Part shown: piece by piece, positions 1 to 9,227 of the stretch
Layout of the letters: every line of letters starts with the position of its first letter
Numbering within the stretch: the stretch's first letter is position 1
DNA from: Patescibacteria group bacterium
GTDB lineage: Bacteria > Patescibacteriota > Microgenomatia > UBA8517
DNA length: 41,540 nt
Assembly: GCA_018823885.1 (NCBI GenBank)
Contig: JAHJHG010000001.1
Coordinates: 172,645 to 214,184, forward strand
Reading direction: 5' to 3'
Made by a program: the position numbers and the translations under genes
The notes under the pieces: generated by a model
Seen by the model: the letters and a program-made list of their open reading frames with translations, nothing else
What the model was told of the DNA's origin: nothing
The model's database searches: none

Positions 1-393
1 CTGGAATTTATAGACGCCGTTATTAAAAACCAAAAAATTGACTGGGATAAGGTAGCAACCACTACACAAAAATTTAACTTTACAAACTTTGTACTCCCAG
101 GTGTATCTATCCTCCGACACTACTATGAAACACCCCTTCCAACCACTTTCCTTAAAACGACAACACCCTTCCCCGCTCAAAGGCTTGCTGCCAAAGCAAT
201 AACAAAGTTCATCTCTCCTTTTAACTCCGGTACCAGGGCCCAAGAAGGTGTAAAAAGAGCGATTCTGCTTTTTCTTTTATCCCCAAGCTCACCCACCATG
301 AAGGCCAAAATACTCTTTCACAAAGAAATAAGAAGCTATTTCTTACCTACAATCAAGTCCTTGGTCTTTAAAGCTCCAACGAACTCCTCATAA
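1..393 (+). CDS. C-terminal part of a putative nucleotidyltransferase-family protein (NTP_transf_5-like), truncated by window start
   Basis: Open from base 1 in frame 1 (LEFIDAVIKNQKIDWDKVATTTQKFNFTNFVLPGVSILRHYYETPLP...) to TAA at 391-393. Family guess from W-D-pattern and from neighbouring PqqD-like/HprK-like genes. Not in the supplied ORF track because the start is missing. Confidence 0.5.
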   Translation: MEFIDAVIKNQKIDWDKVATTTQKFNFTNFVLPGVSILRHYYETPLPTTFLKTTTPFPAQRLAAKAITKFISPFNSGTRAQEGVKRAILLFLLSPSSPTMKAKILFHKEIRSYFLPTIKSLVFKAPTNSS

Positions 394-593
394 TCCCCTT
401 CCGCTTTATTTTTAGACACTTTGTACTTTCTGACAATCCCCTTAATAATTTCCTGTTTACTTTTCTTTTTTTCAATCCCCGATAAGATTAAAAATCCTGT
501 CTCGTTTAACTCATGCAAAGTAGAGGTTTCGTTATCATAGGCGACAAAAGAGTCTCCCATTTTTTGAATTAACACATCTTTCTTAATCTTCAT
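336..593 (-). CDS. PqqD-like peptide-binding (RRE-type) protein
   Basis: MKIKKDVLIQKMGDSFVAYDNETSTLHELNETGFLILSGIEKKKSKQEIIKGIVRKYKVSKNKAEGDYEEFVGAL has the PqqD pattern (LNETGFLIL ... I...YKV....). Start placed at the internal Met (593) rather than 662. Confidence 0.75.
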   Translation of the reverse strand: MKIKKDVLIQKMGDSFVAYDNETSTLHELNETGFLILSGIEKKKSKQEIIKGIVRKYKVSKNKAEGDYEEFVGALKTKDLIVGKK

Positions 594-1440
594 ATAAAAC
601 CTTCCGCATTTGCTTTGAATCAAGAGTGCTTCCAAGTTGATAAAATTCGTTTTCAGCAACAAAGGTCATCACGTTAGTCAGAGTCTGCTTCTCCAACTTC
701 TCTTTTCTTACCCATATTTGCTTCAACATAAATCTTAGTATTTTATCATTCCTATCTAGTTTCTTTTTCGATGGTTTTTTGCTTTTCTTGATAAAGAAAA
801 TCTCTACATCTTTTGCTTTCCTTTTTGTAGGCAACATTCCTTTCTCAACAAAGGGTGGACCAAAAAAGAACCATTCACCTTTTACTTTTCTTATTAAAAG
901 GATGTCGTCACTAAACTTCATACAAGTTTTCGTCTTTGATATCAAATTGGCGATGGTTGTCTTTCCTCCCCCGCTTGGTGCCAGAAAAATTTTAAGATTG
1001 CCTTTTCCGTCTTGACAACTTGAAGCGTGAAGCAAAAACCCATCTTTTAAAAGAAGAAAAGCCGCAATTTCTCTCAAAAGCATTTGGAAAGATAAAAGGC
1101 TTGTGTGGTAAAAAGCAATGACTCTTCGAGATGCAAAATCTCTTTGAAAAGTTAGGTAATAATGGTTCTTTCCTTTATCTTTTTGTATAATCCTCATCCG
1201 TTTTGCTTGAGAGACAAACCTTATTTCAAAATCCCAAGCCTTGCTGGCTTTTTTCAAAAAGCCTCCCCTGCCCCAAATCTGCTGAATTGCTTCAATAAGT
1301 TTGTGCTTGAAAAAAACCTGCTCTGTCGGTTCACAAACAATTTTGACGACAAACCCAGCTATTCTGAGAAAGAATGCTTGAACTTGCCCTTCTAGGTATT
1401 TTTCAGAGTAGTGCATTTTGAAAGACGACAGACTGACCAC
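583..1440 (-). CDS. HPr kinase/phosphorylase-like protein (HprK-related)
   Basis: LLHASSCQDGKGNLKIFLAPSGGGKTTIANLI (Walker A GxGGGKTT) followed by FSDDILLIRK, typical of HprK-like kinases next to PqqD genes. Confidence 0.75.
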   Translation of the reverse strand: MVSLSSFKMHYSEKYLEGQVQAFFLRIAGFVVKIVCEPTEQVFFKHKLIEAIQQIWGRGGFLKKASKAWDFEIRFVSQAKRMRIIQKDKGKNHYYLTFQRDFASRRVIAFYHTSLLSFQMLLREIAAFLLLKDGFLLHASSCQDGKGNLKIFLAPSGGGKTTIANLISKTKTCMKFSDDILLIRKVKGEWFFFGPPFVEKGMLPTKRKAKDVEIFFIKKSKKPSKKKLDRNDKILRFMLKQIWVRKEKLEKQTLTNVMTFVAENEFYQLGSTLDSKQMRKVLYED

Positions 1441-2039
1441 TTAGTTATCAACCAACCTGTTAGAAAGAGTATCTGTACATCAAAAAAGTTACTTCTTTTT
1501 TTAACATATTCTAAATCTAAATTCATCCATTCATCAAAACCAAGCTTATGACTTCCTTTAACCACCCATGAGGAAGTAATCCCGGGGAGAACAGAAAAAC
1601 GCTTCTGGTATCTTTTAGGAACCTTAATCGCCTCATCCCAAGGCAGTGGACGAGGACCAACCAAAGCCATTTCTCCTCTTACCACATTAACAAGTTGTGG
1701 CAATTCATCAAGTCCTGTTCTTGTCAAAATCTTACCAATTTTTGTGTAGCGCGGGTCGTTCCTTATCTTGAATACAGGCCCATCGGCTTCATTCAAATGA
1801 AGGTATTTTTCCTTAAGTTTCTCAGCGCCCACTACCATTGTTCTAATCTTATGCATGATAAAAGGTTTTTTGCCTTTCCCCATTCTTTCTTGTTTAAAAA
1901 AAAGTGGCCCACCATCCTCAAATTTTATTAATAACCACAACAAAGAAAAAAACGGCAAGGCCAAGATATATAGAACTAGGGCTAATAAACGCTGTAACCA
2001 ATAATTCATCTGAGTAAGTTTATCTTTCATATCATACAC
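1392..2039 (-). CDS. Bacterial sugar transferase (initiating glycosyl-1-phosphate transferase)
   Basis: KIRTMVVGAEKLKEKY...GKILTRTGLDELPQLVNVVRGEMALVGPRPLPWDE is diagnostic for the bacterial sugar transferase family; N-terminal TM. Confidence 0.95.
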   Translation of the reverse strand: MYDMKDKLTQMNYWLQRLLALVLYILALPFFSLLWLLIKFEDGGPLFFKQERMGKGKKPFIMHKIRTMVVGAEKLKEKYLHLNEADGPVFKIRNDPRYTKIGKILTRTGLDELPQLVNVVRGEMALVGPRPLPWDEAIKVPKRYQKRFSVLPGITSSWVVKGSHKLGFDEWMNLDLEYVKKRSNFFDVQILFLTGWLITKWSVCRLSKCTTLKNT

Positions 2040-2254
2040 AATAATAGGTTAAAGAATATAATTGAACTTTTCCTATATATTTGCAATATGTGTTTGGGCA
2101 ATGAACGAAATTCTTGAGAAGTCAAAAAAACCAAAAAAGTGCTCCCCATAGCCTTTTCCAGATTGGATTGACGAAGAAACAAGAGAGAAAATTATGAAAA
2201 GAGGTTCTTTTTAAAAAAGTTGCCCACTTTTTTTTTATTCGTTATACTAAAAAT

Positions 2255-2920
2255 ATGGCTGTCTCAACGCCCGAAAACTATCCTGCAACTCTTGAACCAA
2301 CGCCTCCAGGCACCCCCGTTGTCCAAATTAAACAAAAACCTACAAGGAATAAATTCTTTAAACCTGCCCTAATTGTATTTTGTATTGTACTGGTAGTCGT
2401 TATTTCCGAGGTCGGCTATTTAGTTTTTAAAGGTTATAACGAAACCTACATTCAACCGCATCCCACCGTAACTCCTGCCCCCACCCCACTCCTTAGCCCC
2501 CCAACCCTAGAAGATATTCAGGCTACCTTCTCGAGAGAGCATGTCAGCTCAAATAAAGTAAGAGATTTCGCCGACATACTTGACACTCTCGCCCCAAAGT
2601 TGGAATTTATTCAAAATGCATCATTGAATTTCACAGTAGCGGGTTGGCTTGTTGAATCCTCTTCTGAGAAAATAGAAGAAGGGGGGGTTAATTATGCACA
2701 TCAGATAATATTAGAAGCTAGATCTGGAAAAATTCTAACATACCTCTTAACAGAGCAAGAAGTGCAAAATGCTATTGTTTTTCTTATTACATCAACCGGT
2801 CCCAATCCAGTCAAGATTAGTGAAATAATGCCAGGCGATTTTGTCAGTATAAGATCCATCGCAAACCTACTTGACCCAGGACCTTATTTTATAATAGTAT
2901 TAGAAGCAATAAGAGAGTAG
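2255..2920 (+). CDS. Single-pass membrane protein with Pro-rich linker, unknown function
   Basis: Full ORF with TM (FFKPALIVFCIVLVVVISEVGYLVF) and PTVTPAPTPLLSPP linker. Confidence 0.7.
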   Translation: MAVSTPENYPATLEPTPPGTPVVQIKQKPTRNKFFKPALIVFCIVLVVVISEVGYLVFKGYNETYIQPHPTVTPAPTPLLSPPTLEDIQATFSREHVSSNKVRDFADILDTLAPKLEFIQNASLNFTVAGWLVESSSEKIEEGGVNYAHQIILEARSGKILTYLLTEQEVQNAIVFLITSTGPNPVKISEIMPGDFVSIRSIANLLDPGPYFIIVLEAIRE

Positions 2921-2930
2921 GAGTAGAGGT

Positions 2931-3068
2931 ATGACAAAATTTCAAAAGGTTTATAAAAAGCCTCAGATAAAATCATCGAAAGTCAAATTTATATCCCTTT
3001 ATGCAAGCAGGAGTCTTCTAGCTAATCCTGCAAATCATGAACTCCTTCTTGCGGGTGAAATAAGTTAA
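2931..3068 (+). CDS. Short peptide ORF (45 aa), candidate RiPP precursor
   Basis: ATG preceded by GGAGTAGAGGT (SD-like); MTKFQKVYKKPQIKSSKVKFISLYASRSLLANPANHELLLAGEIS; YxxPxI motif and C-terminal Ser; 10 bp after the 221-aa ORF. Not in the supplied ORF track. Confidence 0.45.
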   Translation: MTKFQKVYKKPQIKSSKVKFISLYASRSLLANPANHELLLAGEIS

Positions 3069-3148
3069 TTCAAACCAGCACGCATTGTATACCACTCTTT
3101 CGGGATATGGTTGTCTGTTAATATCGGTCACTTATAAACATAATTACC

Positions 3149-4243
3149 TCAAGAAGATATTTTTTCATCGTAGGATAGCCCCAAACTCATAAACCACAAC
3201 CAAAGCATAGTAGGAATAACATAGGTATAATCGAAAAAGAAGTTAACACCCAAAGTAATAAAAATTGCTTGGAATAAAAGGTTTTTTTGCTCTTTATTTT
3301 TCCAAACACTTTCTAGTGCCTGGGTCAACCAAGCAACAAAAGTAAGCCCCAATACTCCCATGCCTACTAAAAACTCCAGTACAATATTGTGTGTCAACCC
3401 TGAAAATCCTCGCATATTCAACAATTGGTTGGTGGCGGAACTTCCGGAAATATAAGTGAAACTACCAACCCCTACACCAAAAGGATTGTGAATAAACCCT
3501 ACCAATCCCTGTATAAAATATGGCCGAGACAGAAGCGTACTTTTAATGGTTCCTGTATACAAAAACAAAGCAGCCAATAATACTGTCAGAAGCCCAAAAA
3601 ATTTCTTATACTTATTCAGCCACCCCCTTTTTGCAAAAAGATACAGTATTCCGGCAACCGTTGCGACATAACTGGTTCTGGACAATGATACGACTAAAAA
3701 GTAGCCTCCCAAACCTATCAGTGGCCAAGCAAACCAGTTCTTGTGTTTTACAAAGAGATATGCGGCCACCACCAAAACAAGAGACCATAAGTCGCCTAAA
3801 TGATTATGCTGCTGAGCTGATGTGATGGGCAAAAATAAACTTCGCGGTCCTATTTCAAGCTTGCCAGTAAACTTATATGCAACAAACAGCCCTCCGAAGG
3901 CTAGCCCCAAAAAAATCACGACCCAAGAAAAATCATTTCTAAATTTCTCTTTCAAGTTATAAAAGGCTAGCCAAAAAATTCCCCCTCCAATAAATAGAAA
4001 TAAAAACTCAAAGCTTGCTTTTCTGTCCCGACTCCAAATAATACTTAAGGCAAAAACAAGCATAAAAAGAGAATAGAGATTGAACGCGTGGGGTATTTCT
4101 ATTTTCTCTTTCCACAGTTTAGCCAAAAGCAAAAGCACTAACCCAACAAAAATTCCAAAGTACTGGAGTAAAACAACTTCCGTTCCCAGTCCCCCAAAAA
4201 ACAGAAGGGTGCCGATCAGAAACAATATAAAACGCCAAAACAT
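3149..4243 (-). CDS. O-antigen ligase/polymerase-like (Wzy/WaaL) membrane protein
   Basis: Multiple TMs, NPFGVGVGSFTYI...THNIVLEFLVGMGVLGLTFV pattern typical of the Wzy_C domain. Confidence 0.8.
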   Translation of the reverse strand: MFWRFILFLIGTLLFFGGLGTEVVLLQYFGIFVGLVLLLLAKLWKEKIEIPHAFNLYSLFMLVFALSIIWSRDRKASFEFLFLFIGGGIFWLAFYNLKEKFRNDFSWVVIFLGLAFGGLFVAYKFTGKLEIGPRSLFLPITSAQQHNHLGDLWSLVLVVAAYLFVKHKNWFAWPLIGLGGYFLVVSLSRTSYVATVAGILYLFAKRGWLNKYKKFFGLLTVLLAALFLYTGTIKSTLLSRPYFIQGLVGFIHNPFGVGVGSFTYISGSSATNQLLNMRGFSGLTHNIVLEFLVGMGVLGLTFVAWLTQALESVWKNKEQKNLLFQAIFITLGVNFFFDYTYVIPTMLWLWFMSLGLSYDEKISS

Positions 4244-4298
4244 CTTATTTAATCCACTTGCTATAAAAACTCCTCTTTAGTATCATTTCTCTATTAAC

Positions 4299-5147
4299 AT
4301 GAAAAAGATAAAACCTCTCTTTGGGTTAGTTAAAAAGAACCTAAAGAAAAACAAATACTTCTCCATTATAACCCTTTTATTTATTGCTGTGGCCGTCTTG
4401 GTTGCTAGTACTGCTTTTATTAAAACAGCGATTTCAGAATCTGATTACATTTATGCAAAAATAAAAGTTTCTCAAGGGTTTTGGTGGGCATCAACCCAAA
4501 GTCCAAATGTTTGGTTTATAAATTCTCTAGAAGTCGGAGATACCGAGTATGGACTATTGGGAAAGTCCGTTGCTGAGGTTTTGGAAATAAGACATTACCC
4601 AACAATATCTTATCCGAAATATCAAGCCCAATACGATATCTTTCTTGTTCTGAAACTGGCAGTAAGTGTAAATACCAAAACCCAAAAATATATGTTTAAA
4701 CGCTCAACAATAGGAGTGGGCTCACCAATTGAGCTTGAATTCCCCTCAGCACAAATGGCAGGATCGGTTATCGAAATAAGCGAGAGCCTACCTAAAGACG
4801 AACTTGTAGAGAAAGATATTATTATCACCAAAAAACAAGGCTATCCCTGGGAAGCCGAAGCAATAAAAATAGGCGATGAGCAGTTTGATGGTGAGGAAAT
4901 CGTATTTAAAGTTACGGCAAAGCAGGCATTCGCCACCTCGCTTATAGATATTAATCCCTATGGTGATGTCAATCTGGGCCTTAAAGATTCAAGAAGATAT
5001 ATTACTGTCCGCGGCAAGATAAAAGTAAGAGAAGAAGGAGACCTATTAATCTTTGGTGAGGAACAAGTTGTTGCTCCAGGGGGAGAACTTAGCCTTGCAA
5101 CCAAAAATTTTGTTTTTGATCAGTTCCTCGTCCAAGAAGTTAAATAA
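4299..5147 (+). CDS. Membrane-anchored protein, possible DUF4330-like
   Basis: N-terminal TM (YFSIITLLFIAVAVLVAS) followed by beta-rich exterior; family assignment tentative. Confidence 0.5.
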   Translation: MKKIKPLFGLVKKNLKKNKYFSIITLLFIAVAVLVASTAFIKTAISESDYIYAKIKVSQGFWWASTQSPNVWFINSLEVGDTEYGLLGKSVAEVLEIRHYPTISYPKYQAQYDIFLVLKLAVSVNTKTQKYMFKRSTIGVGSPIELEFPSAQMAGSVIEISESLPKDELVEKDIIITKKQGYPWEAEAIKIGDEQFDGEEIVFKVTAKQAFATSLIDINPYGDVNLGLKDSRRYITVRGKIKVREEGDLLIFGEEQVVAPGGELSLATKNFVFDQFLVQEVK

Positions 5148-5157
5148 TCAATACTTC

Positions 5158-6447
5158 TCATATTAGCATTGCCCTGAATAAAAAGAAGGAAATATAAAAA
5201 TTTAGACTTGTTGCCGGATAAAAGGCTGTGGCAAGAATAAACCCCCAAAATGCCAAAATTATAGTAACTTTTTCAAGCCACAGTCTTTGCTTGCTTCTAA
5301 TAGTCTTTAGGTCTCTTGAAGCGAAGGTTGCAAGCATCAGCAAGAAAATCAGTAAACCTATGTATCCCGTCTCGGCCAAAAATTGAGCGACAATATTATG
5401 TGGACCATCAACCACCGCCTCTTTTGTTAACAATTCAAAGTCTGTCGAGAGAAACTTTGCTTTTGATTTGATGTAGGTCCAGTCGTAAAAATTCCTCAGT
5501 CCCACCCCGAAAGGCGAAGAGAAACCCATCTTCACCGATTCGTTAAACACATCAATTCTCCATATTATTGTCATTTGGTCCTCATACACATCTTTATTCA
5601 TCAATCTATCAACCACCGAAAATCCTTTTGACACCACCATGTTTCGGTCAAGAATAAACAAGGATAAAACCAAAATTAACCCCCCAAGCAGCAACGGCTT
5701 AAACTTTTTAAACCAATATTTTTTGAATACTGCGAAAGAAGAAACTAATATTCCTGCATAAACCAAGACCCTGCCCCGCCAGTTGGAAAGAAAGGAGGCC
5801 AGGCCCAATAGCACCCCCAGCACAATGCCAACACCCTTCATTATCTTTGTCCCCTTTTTGCGGTAGAAATAGTATAAAAAGATAGGCAAAGACGCCTCCG
5901 GAAACAAATCTATGTAAGTACGGCTTCTAGCCAGATTTGCTTTGATAGACAAAGTTACATCGCTTTTAAAAAACATATCAGCAAAGCTTGTTAACAAATC
6001 AGGTGCAATCAAAAGAAGTCCTTCTAAAAAAAGCTTAACCACCCCTGCTAAAAAGTAGACCCAAATCACTCTCTCAAAAAAATCAGACCTATTTCTCTTT
6101 GTTAAACCAATGGCAATAACAAAAACCATAAAGCCAAAAATAAGTTTTTCATATATCTTTAAAAACGCAAGACCATTGATGGCACCGACAACAGATAAAG
6201 ACTGGACTATAAAAAATAATAAAATAATATCAATAAGATAGTTTCTTTTCAGAAACCACTTTTCTCCTGCAACCAACGTTTTGGCCAAGACATATAAAAA
6301 GACAAATAAAATAAGGGCTCTCGCAAACATATTTGTATTCAGCCAATCAGGTCCTAAAAAGGGAAATCTTATTGGAGGCAGAAGAACAACAAAAATAGCT
6401 AATAAAAAAATCGAACTAATACGTTTAAGAGAGATTGATGTCAACAT
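5158..6447 (-). CDS. O-antigen ligase/polymerase-like (Wzy/WaaL) membrane protein
   Basis: Multiple TMs, MGFSSPFGVGLRNFYDW...DGPHNIVAQFLAETGYIGLLIFLLML typical of the Wzy_C domain. Confidence 0.85.
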   Translation of the reverse strand: MLTSISLKRISSIFLLAIFVVLLPPIRFPFLGPDWLNTNMFARALILFVFLYVLAKTLVAGEKWFLKRNYLIDIILLFFIVQSLSVVGAINGLAFLKIYEKLIFGFMVFVIAIGLTKRNRSDFFERVIWVYFLAGVVKLFLEGLLLIAPDLLTSFADMFFKSDVTLSIKANLARSRTYIDLFPEASLPIFLYYFYRKKGTKIMKGVGIVLGVLLGLASFLSNWRGRVLVYAGILVSSFAVFKKYWFKKFKPLLLGGLILVLSLFILDRNMVVSKGFSVVDRLMNKDVYEDQMTIIWRIDVFNESVKMGFSSPFGVGLRNFYDWTYIKSKAKFLSTDFELLTKEAVVDGPHNIVAQFLAETGYIGLLIFLLMLATFASRDLKTIRSKQRLWLEKVTIILAFWGFILATAFYPATSLNFYISFFLFRAMLI

Positions 6448-6479
6448 TGTCGAAAAAATCTATAATAAGACCAACAAAC

Positions 6480-7640
6480 ATGAAACCATTTAGATTTCTT
6501 ATTTTAACAAAAAACATCGATGGTGGAACCGGCACTTTCGCCGTCAACTTATTAAAGATCGAGAAGCTATTTAAAAAACCAGAACTTGAAACAAAGATAG
6601 TCGTGCTGGAAAAACCAAAATATCGCTATATTAATAAAGACGATAAAGGAAAGTTTATATTTTTAAGAAAGGCCGGCTTTTATCCTCACAAATATATTGT
6701 TTTCTCTAAAATCCCAACCCATTTTTGGCAAGAGCTAATATGGGTAAAAAAGCTTATCAAAAACTACAATCCGGACCTGATATTTGGGATAGATGTCCAT
6801 GCTAATTTATTAATTCAAATTAACAAATTTTTCTTTTTTCAAAGCACCAAAACATTACTTACCACCCACATTGATCTTGGCAAAACCATTGCGGCAAAAT
6901 CTAGTTTTCTAGCAAACTTTCTTTTAAGAAAAATTATTGGCTTCTTATACAACCGGGCTGATGCCCTCGTCTGTGTTTCTAAAAGCCTGGGGCAAGACCT
7001 GAGTAAAACTTTTAGAATTAAAAAAAGAGTCTCAGTTGTCTATAACGGATATAGCAATCTTGAAAACAGGCAGATGGTGCCTAAAAAGTTATCAAAAAAG
7101 ACGTTTACCATTATTACGGTTGCGCGCTTGGTTGAGCAAAAGGACCACCAGACTCTCATCAAGGCTTTTAAGTTGGTCCAAGAAAAGCTTCCAAATACCA
7201 AACTGTTAATAGCAAGTGATGGTCCCCTGAAACATGATCTGATGAAATTAGTGTCAAGATTGGGGCTTTCAAGAAAAGTGTCATTCTTGGGCTGGGTAAA
7301 GAATATAAACCCCTATCTAAAGAAATCCAACATCTTTGTTCTTTCTTCAAAAAGAGAAGGTTTTGGCTATGTCCTTGTTGAAGCAATGCAATGCGGAACG
7401 CCGGTTGTTTCTACAGATACTCCTTACGGACCCTCTGAGGTTCTTGATAATGGGAAATATGGCATTCTTGTCCCCATGGGAAACGAAGAAGCAATGAAAA
7501 AGGCAATTCTAAAATTACTCACCGACAAGAAAACCTATCACCAATACGCAAAGATGGCTTCTAAACGAAGCGCTTTTTTCTCTTTAGACAAAATGCTAAT
7601 AAGTTATATGAAAATAATAGATGGATTATTAGATGCATAA
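6480..7640 (+). CDS. Glycosyltransferase family 4
   Basis: TIITVARLVEQKDHQTLIKAF...SSKREGFGYVLVEAMQCGTPVVSTDTPYGPSEVL; start placed at Met 6480. Confidence 0.93.
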   Translation: MKPFRFLILTKNIDGGTGTFAVNLLKIEKLFKKPELETKIVVLEKPKYRYINKDDKGKFIFLRKAGFYPHKYIVFSKIPTHFWQELIWVKKLIKNYNPDLIFGIDVHANLLIQINKFFFFQSTKTLLTTHIDLGKTIAAKSSFLANFLLRKIIGFLYNRADALVCVSKSLGQDLSKTFRIKKRVSVVYNGYSNLENRQMVPKKLSKKTFTIITVARLVEQKDHQTLIKAFKLVQEKLPNTKLLIASDGPLKHDLMKLVSRLGLSRKVSFLGWVKNINPYLKKSNIFVLSSKREGFGYVLVEAMQCGTPVVSTDTPYGPSEVLDNGKYGILVPMGNEEAMKKAILKLLTDKKTYHQYAKMASKRSAFFSLDKMLISYMKIIDGLLDA

Positions 7641-8583
7641 AAAGTTTATTAACAAACTAATTTGCCCCCAATGCAAGAAAGACCTGAAAATAAAAAGAAT
7701 ATTCCTTGCAAAAAGGAATAATATTGTCTATGGTTTCTTGAAATGTGAATGTTGCACCTACCCGATCCTAGACGGAATTTTGTTCATTCAAAGAGATAAG
7801 TCATTAAAAACATTCATTGTTTTTATTATCCTTAAAATTATCCCTTTTAAATATTTTACATTTAATCAGTTTATTAATTTCATTTCGCATTTGAAGCTAA
7901 TTAACAAGGAGTGGGCCTCATATTTAATTAACAGGTTTAAACGCAAGGATTTTTTCCCAACAGCAATAGCTTCGACTTGTATAAAGAAAGATGGATATAT
8001 ACTCGATGCAGGATGTGGCATGGGACACTTAATACATTTACTTAAATCAACAATGGCTGAAGAAAATATTTGTGGCCTCGATCACAACCTAGTCAATCTA
8101 TATTTATCAAAAAGCTATGCCTGTAGTAATTGCAACTATATTTATACTCATCTCAACCAAAGACTTCCTTTCAAAAGTAAATCCTTCCAAAACATAATAT
8201 CTTCCGATGTTTTCCATTATATTGCCAACAAAAAACTATTAGGAAAAGAGTTTAAAAGAATATTGACAAACAAAGGTTTAATCGCCCTTACAAATCTCCA
8301 CAACAAGCACTTTTCCCAATATTTTATTGATCCGGTTGATTATCCTGAAACACCTCAAGATTATATTGAATTCTTCCCAAATCTGAATTTTTCTTTGTTT
8401 TCTCAAGAACACTCCCACAAGGGTGTCTTGAAATGGGTAAATATAAAGAATTTTTCAAACAAGGCTGATAAATTAAAAACCTTTACTCTCATTTTCTCTA
8501 AGGACAGAGGGCTTCAAAAAGATATTCAATCAAATCTGGCTACTCTTATTCCTAAAGATTCTCAATTAGTCTCCACAGTTTAA
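7633..8583 (+). CDS. SAM-dependent methyltransferase with Trm112-like zinc-ribbon N-terminus
   Basis: LICPQCKKDLKI...KCECCTYPILDGILF then ILDAGCGMGHLIHLLK (motif I) and NIISSDVFHYI. Confidence 0.85.
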   Translation: MHKKFINKLICPQCKKDLKIKRIFLAKRNNIVYGFLKCECCTYPILDGILFIQRDKSLKTFIVFIILKIIPFKYFTFNQFINFISHLKLINKEWASYLINRFKRKDFFPTAIASTCIKKDGYILDAGCGMGHLIHLLKSTMAEENICGLDHNLVNLYLSKSYACSNCNYIYTHLNQRLPFKSKSFQNIISSDVFHYIANKKLLGKEFKRILTNKGLIALTNLHNKHFSQYFIDPVDYPETPQDYIEFFPNLNFSLFSQEHSHKGVLKWVNIKNFSNKADKLKTFTLIFSKDRGLQKDIQSNLATLIPKDSQLVSTV

Positions 8584-9196
8584 ATTTTTCAAGCTCCCAG
8601 GAGTGAAGCCAAATATAAAAAGGCACATTTCCTCTTTTGAAAACATCAATAAGCCCCAGGTGGTCTGTCTTTATGTATTTAAACCTCTTAGCCAAACTAT
8701 AAAAATCCCCACTTTTAACGCACTCTAAAATATCTTTCAGTTGGCTATGAGGATAAATATGCAGATTGGGGTACCATAAAAACTTATTCCGATCAGCTTT
8801 TTTGAAATCAATCCTCCTGACACCCCTAAAATCCTTAAAACCTGTTTCTTTGGCAATTTTCAATATTTCTTTTTTAAACTTTCCTCTGGGCGGACAAAAA
8901 GTAACTATTTTTTTACCAATAATATCTTCTAACTCCTCCTTTCCTGAAACTATTTCTTTCCGGGCGATATCGAGGGGCACGGAGGTTAAATCAATATGGT
9001 TATAGGTGTGGCCACCTATCTCAAAGTTACTAGATAAATAACGAATTTCTTTTTTGCCCAGAGTAGGCAATCCTTCGCTATTTTTAAGAGGGATATAAAA
9101 AATTGCTCTTATACCCTTTTTAAGAAAAATCTCGGCAACTTTCAAATCAAGGGGGTGACCATCATCAACACAAACAATGAATTCCGCTTTACTCAT
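8552..9196 (-). CDS. Polysaccharide deacetylase (NodB-like)
   Basis: IVCVDDGHPLDLKVAEIFLKKGIRAIFYI...IGGHTYNHIDLTSV (DD and HxxxH motifs); CPPRGKF. Confidence 0.88.
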   Translation of the reverse strand: MSKAEFIVCVDDGHPLDLKVAEIFLKKGIRAIFYIPLKNSEGLPTLGKKEIRYLSSNFEIGGHTYNHIDLTSVPLDIARKEIVSGKEELEDIIGKKIVTFCPPRGKFKKEILKIAKETGFKDFRGVRRIDFKKADRNKFLWYPNLHIYPHSQLKDILECVKSGDFYSLAKRFKYIKTDHLGLIDVFKRGNVPFYIWLHSWELEKFKLWRLIENL

Positions 9197-9227
9197 ATCG
9201 TTTCATCTATTATATTCCACTTAGAGC

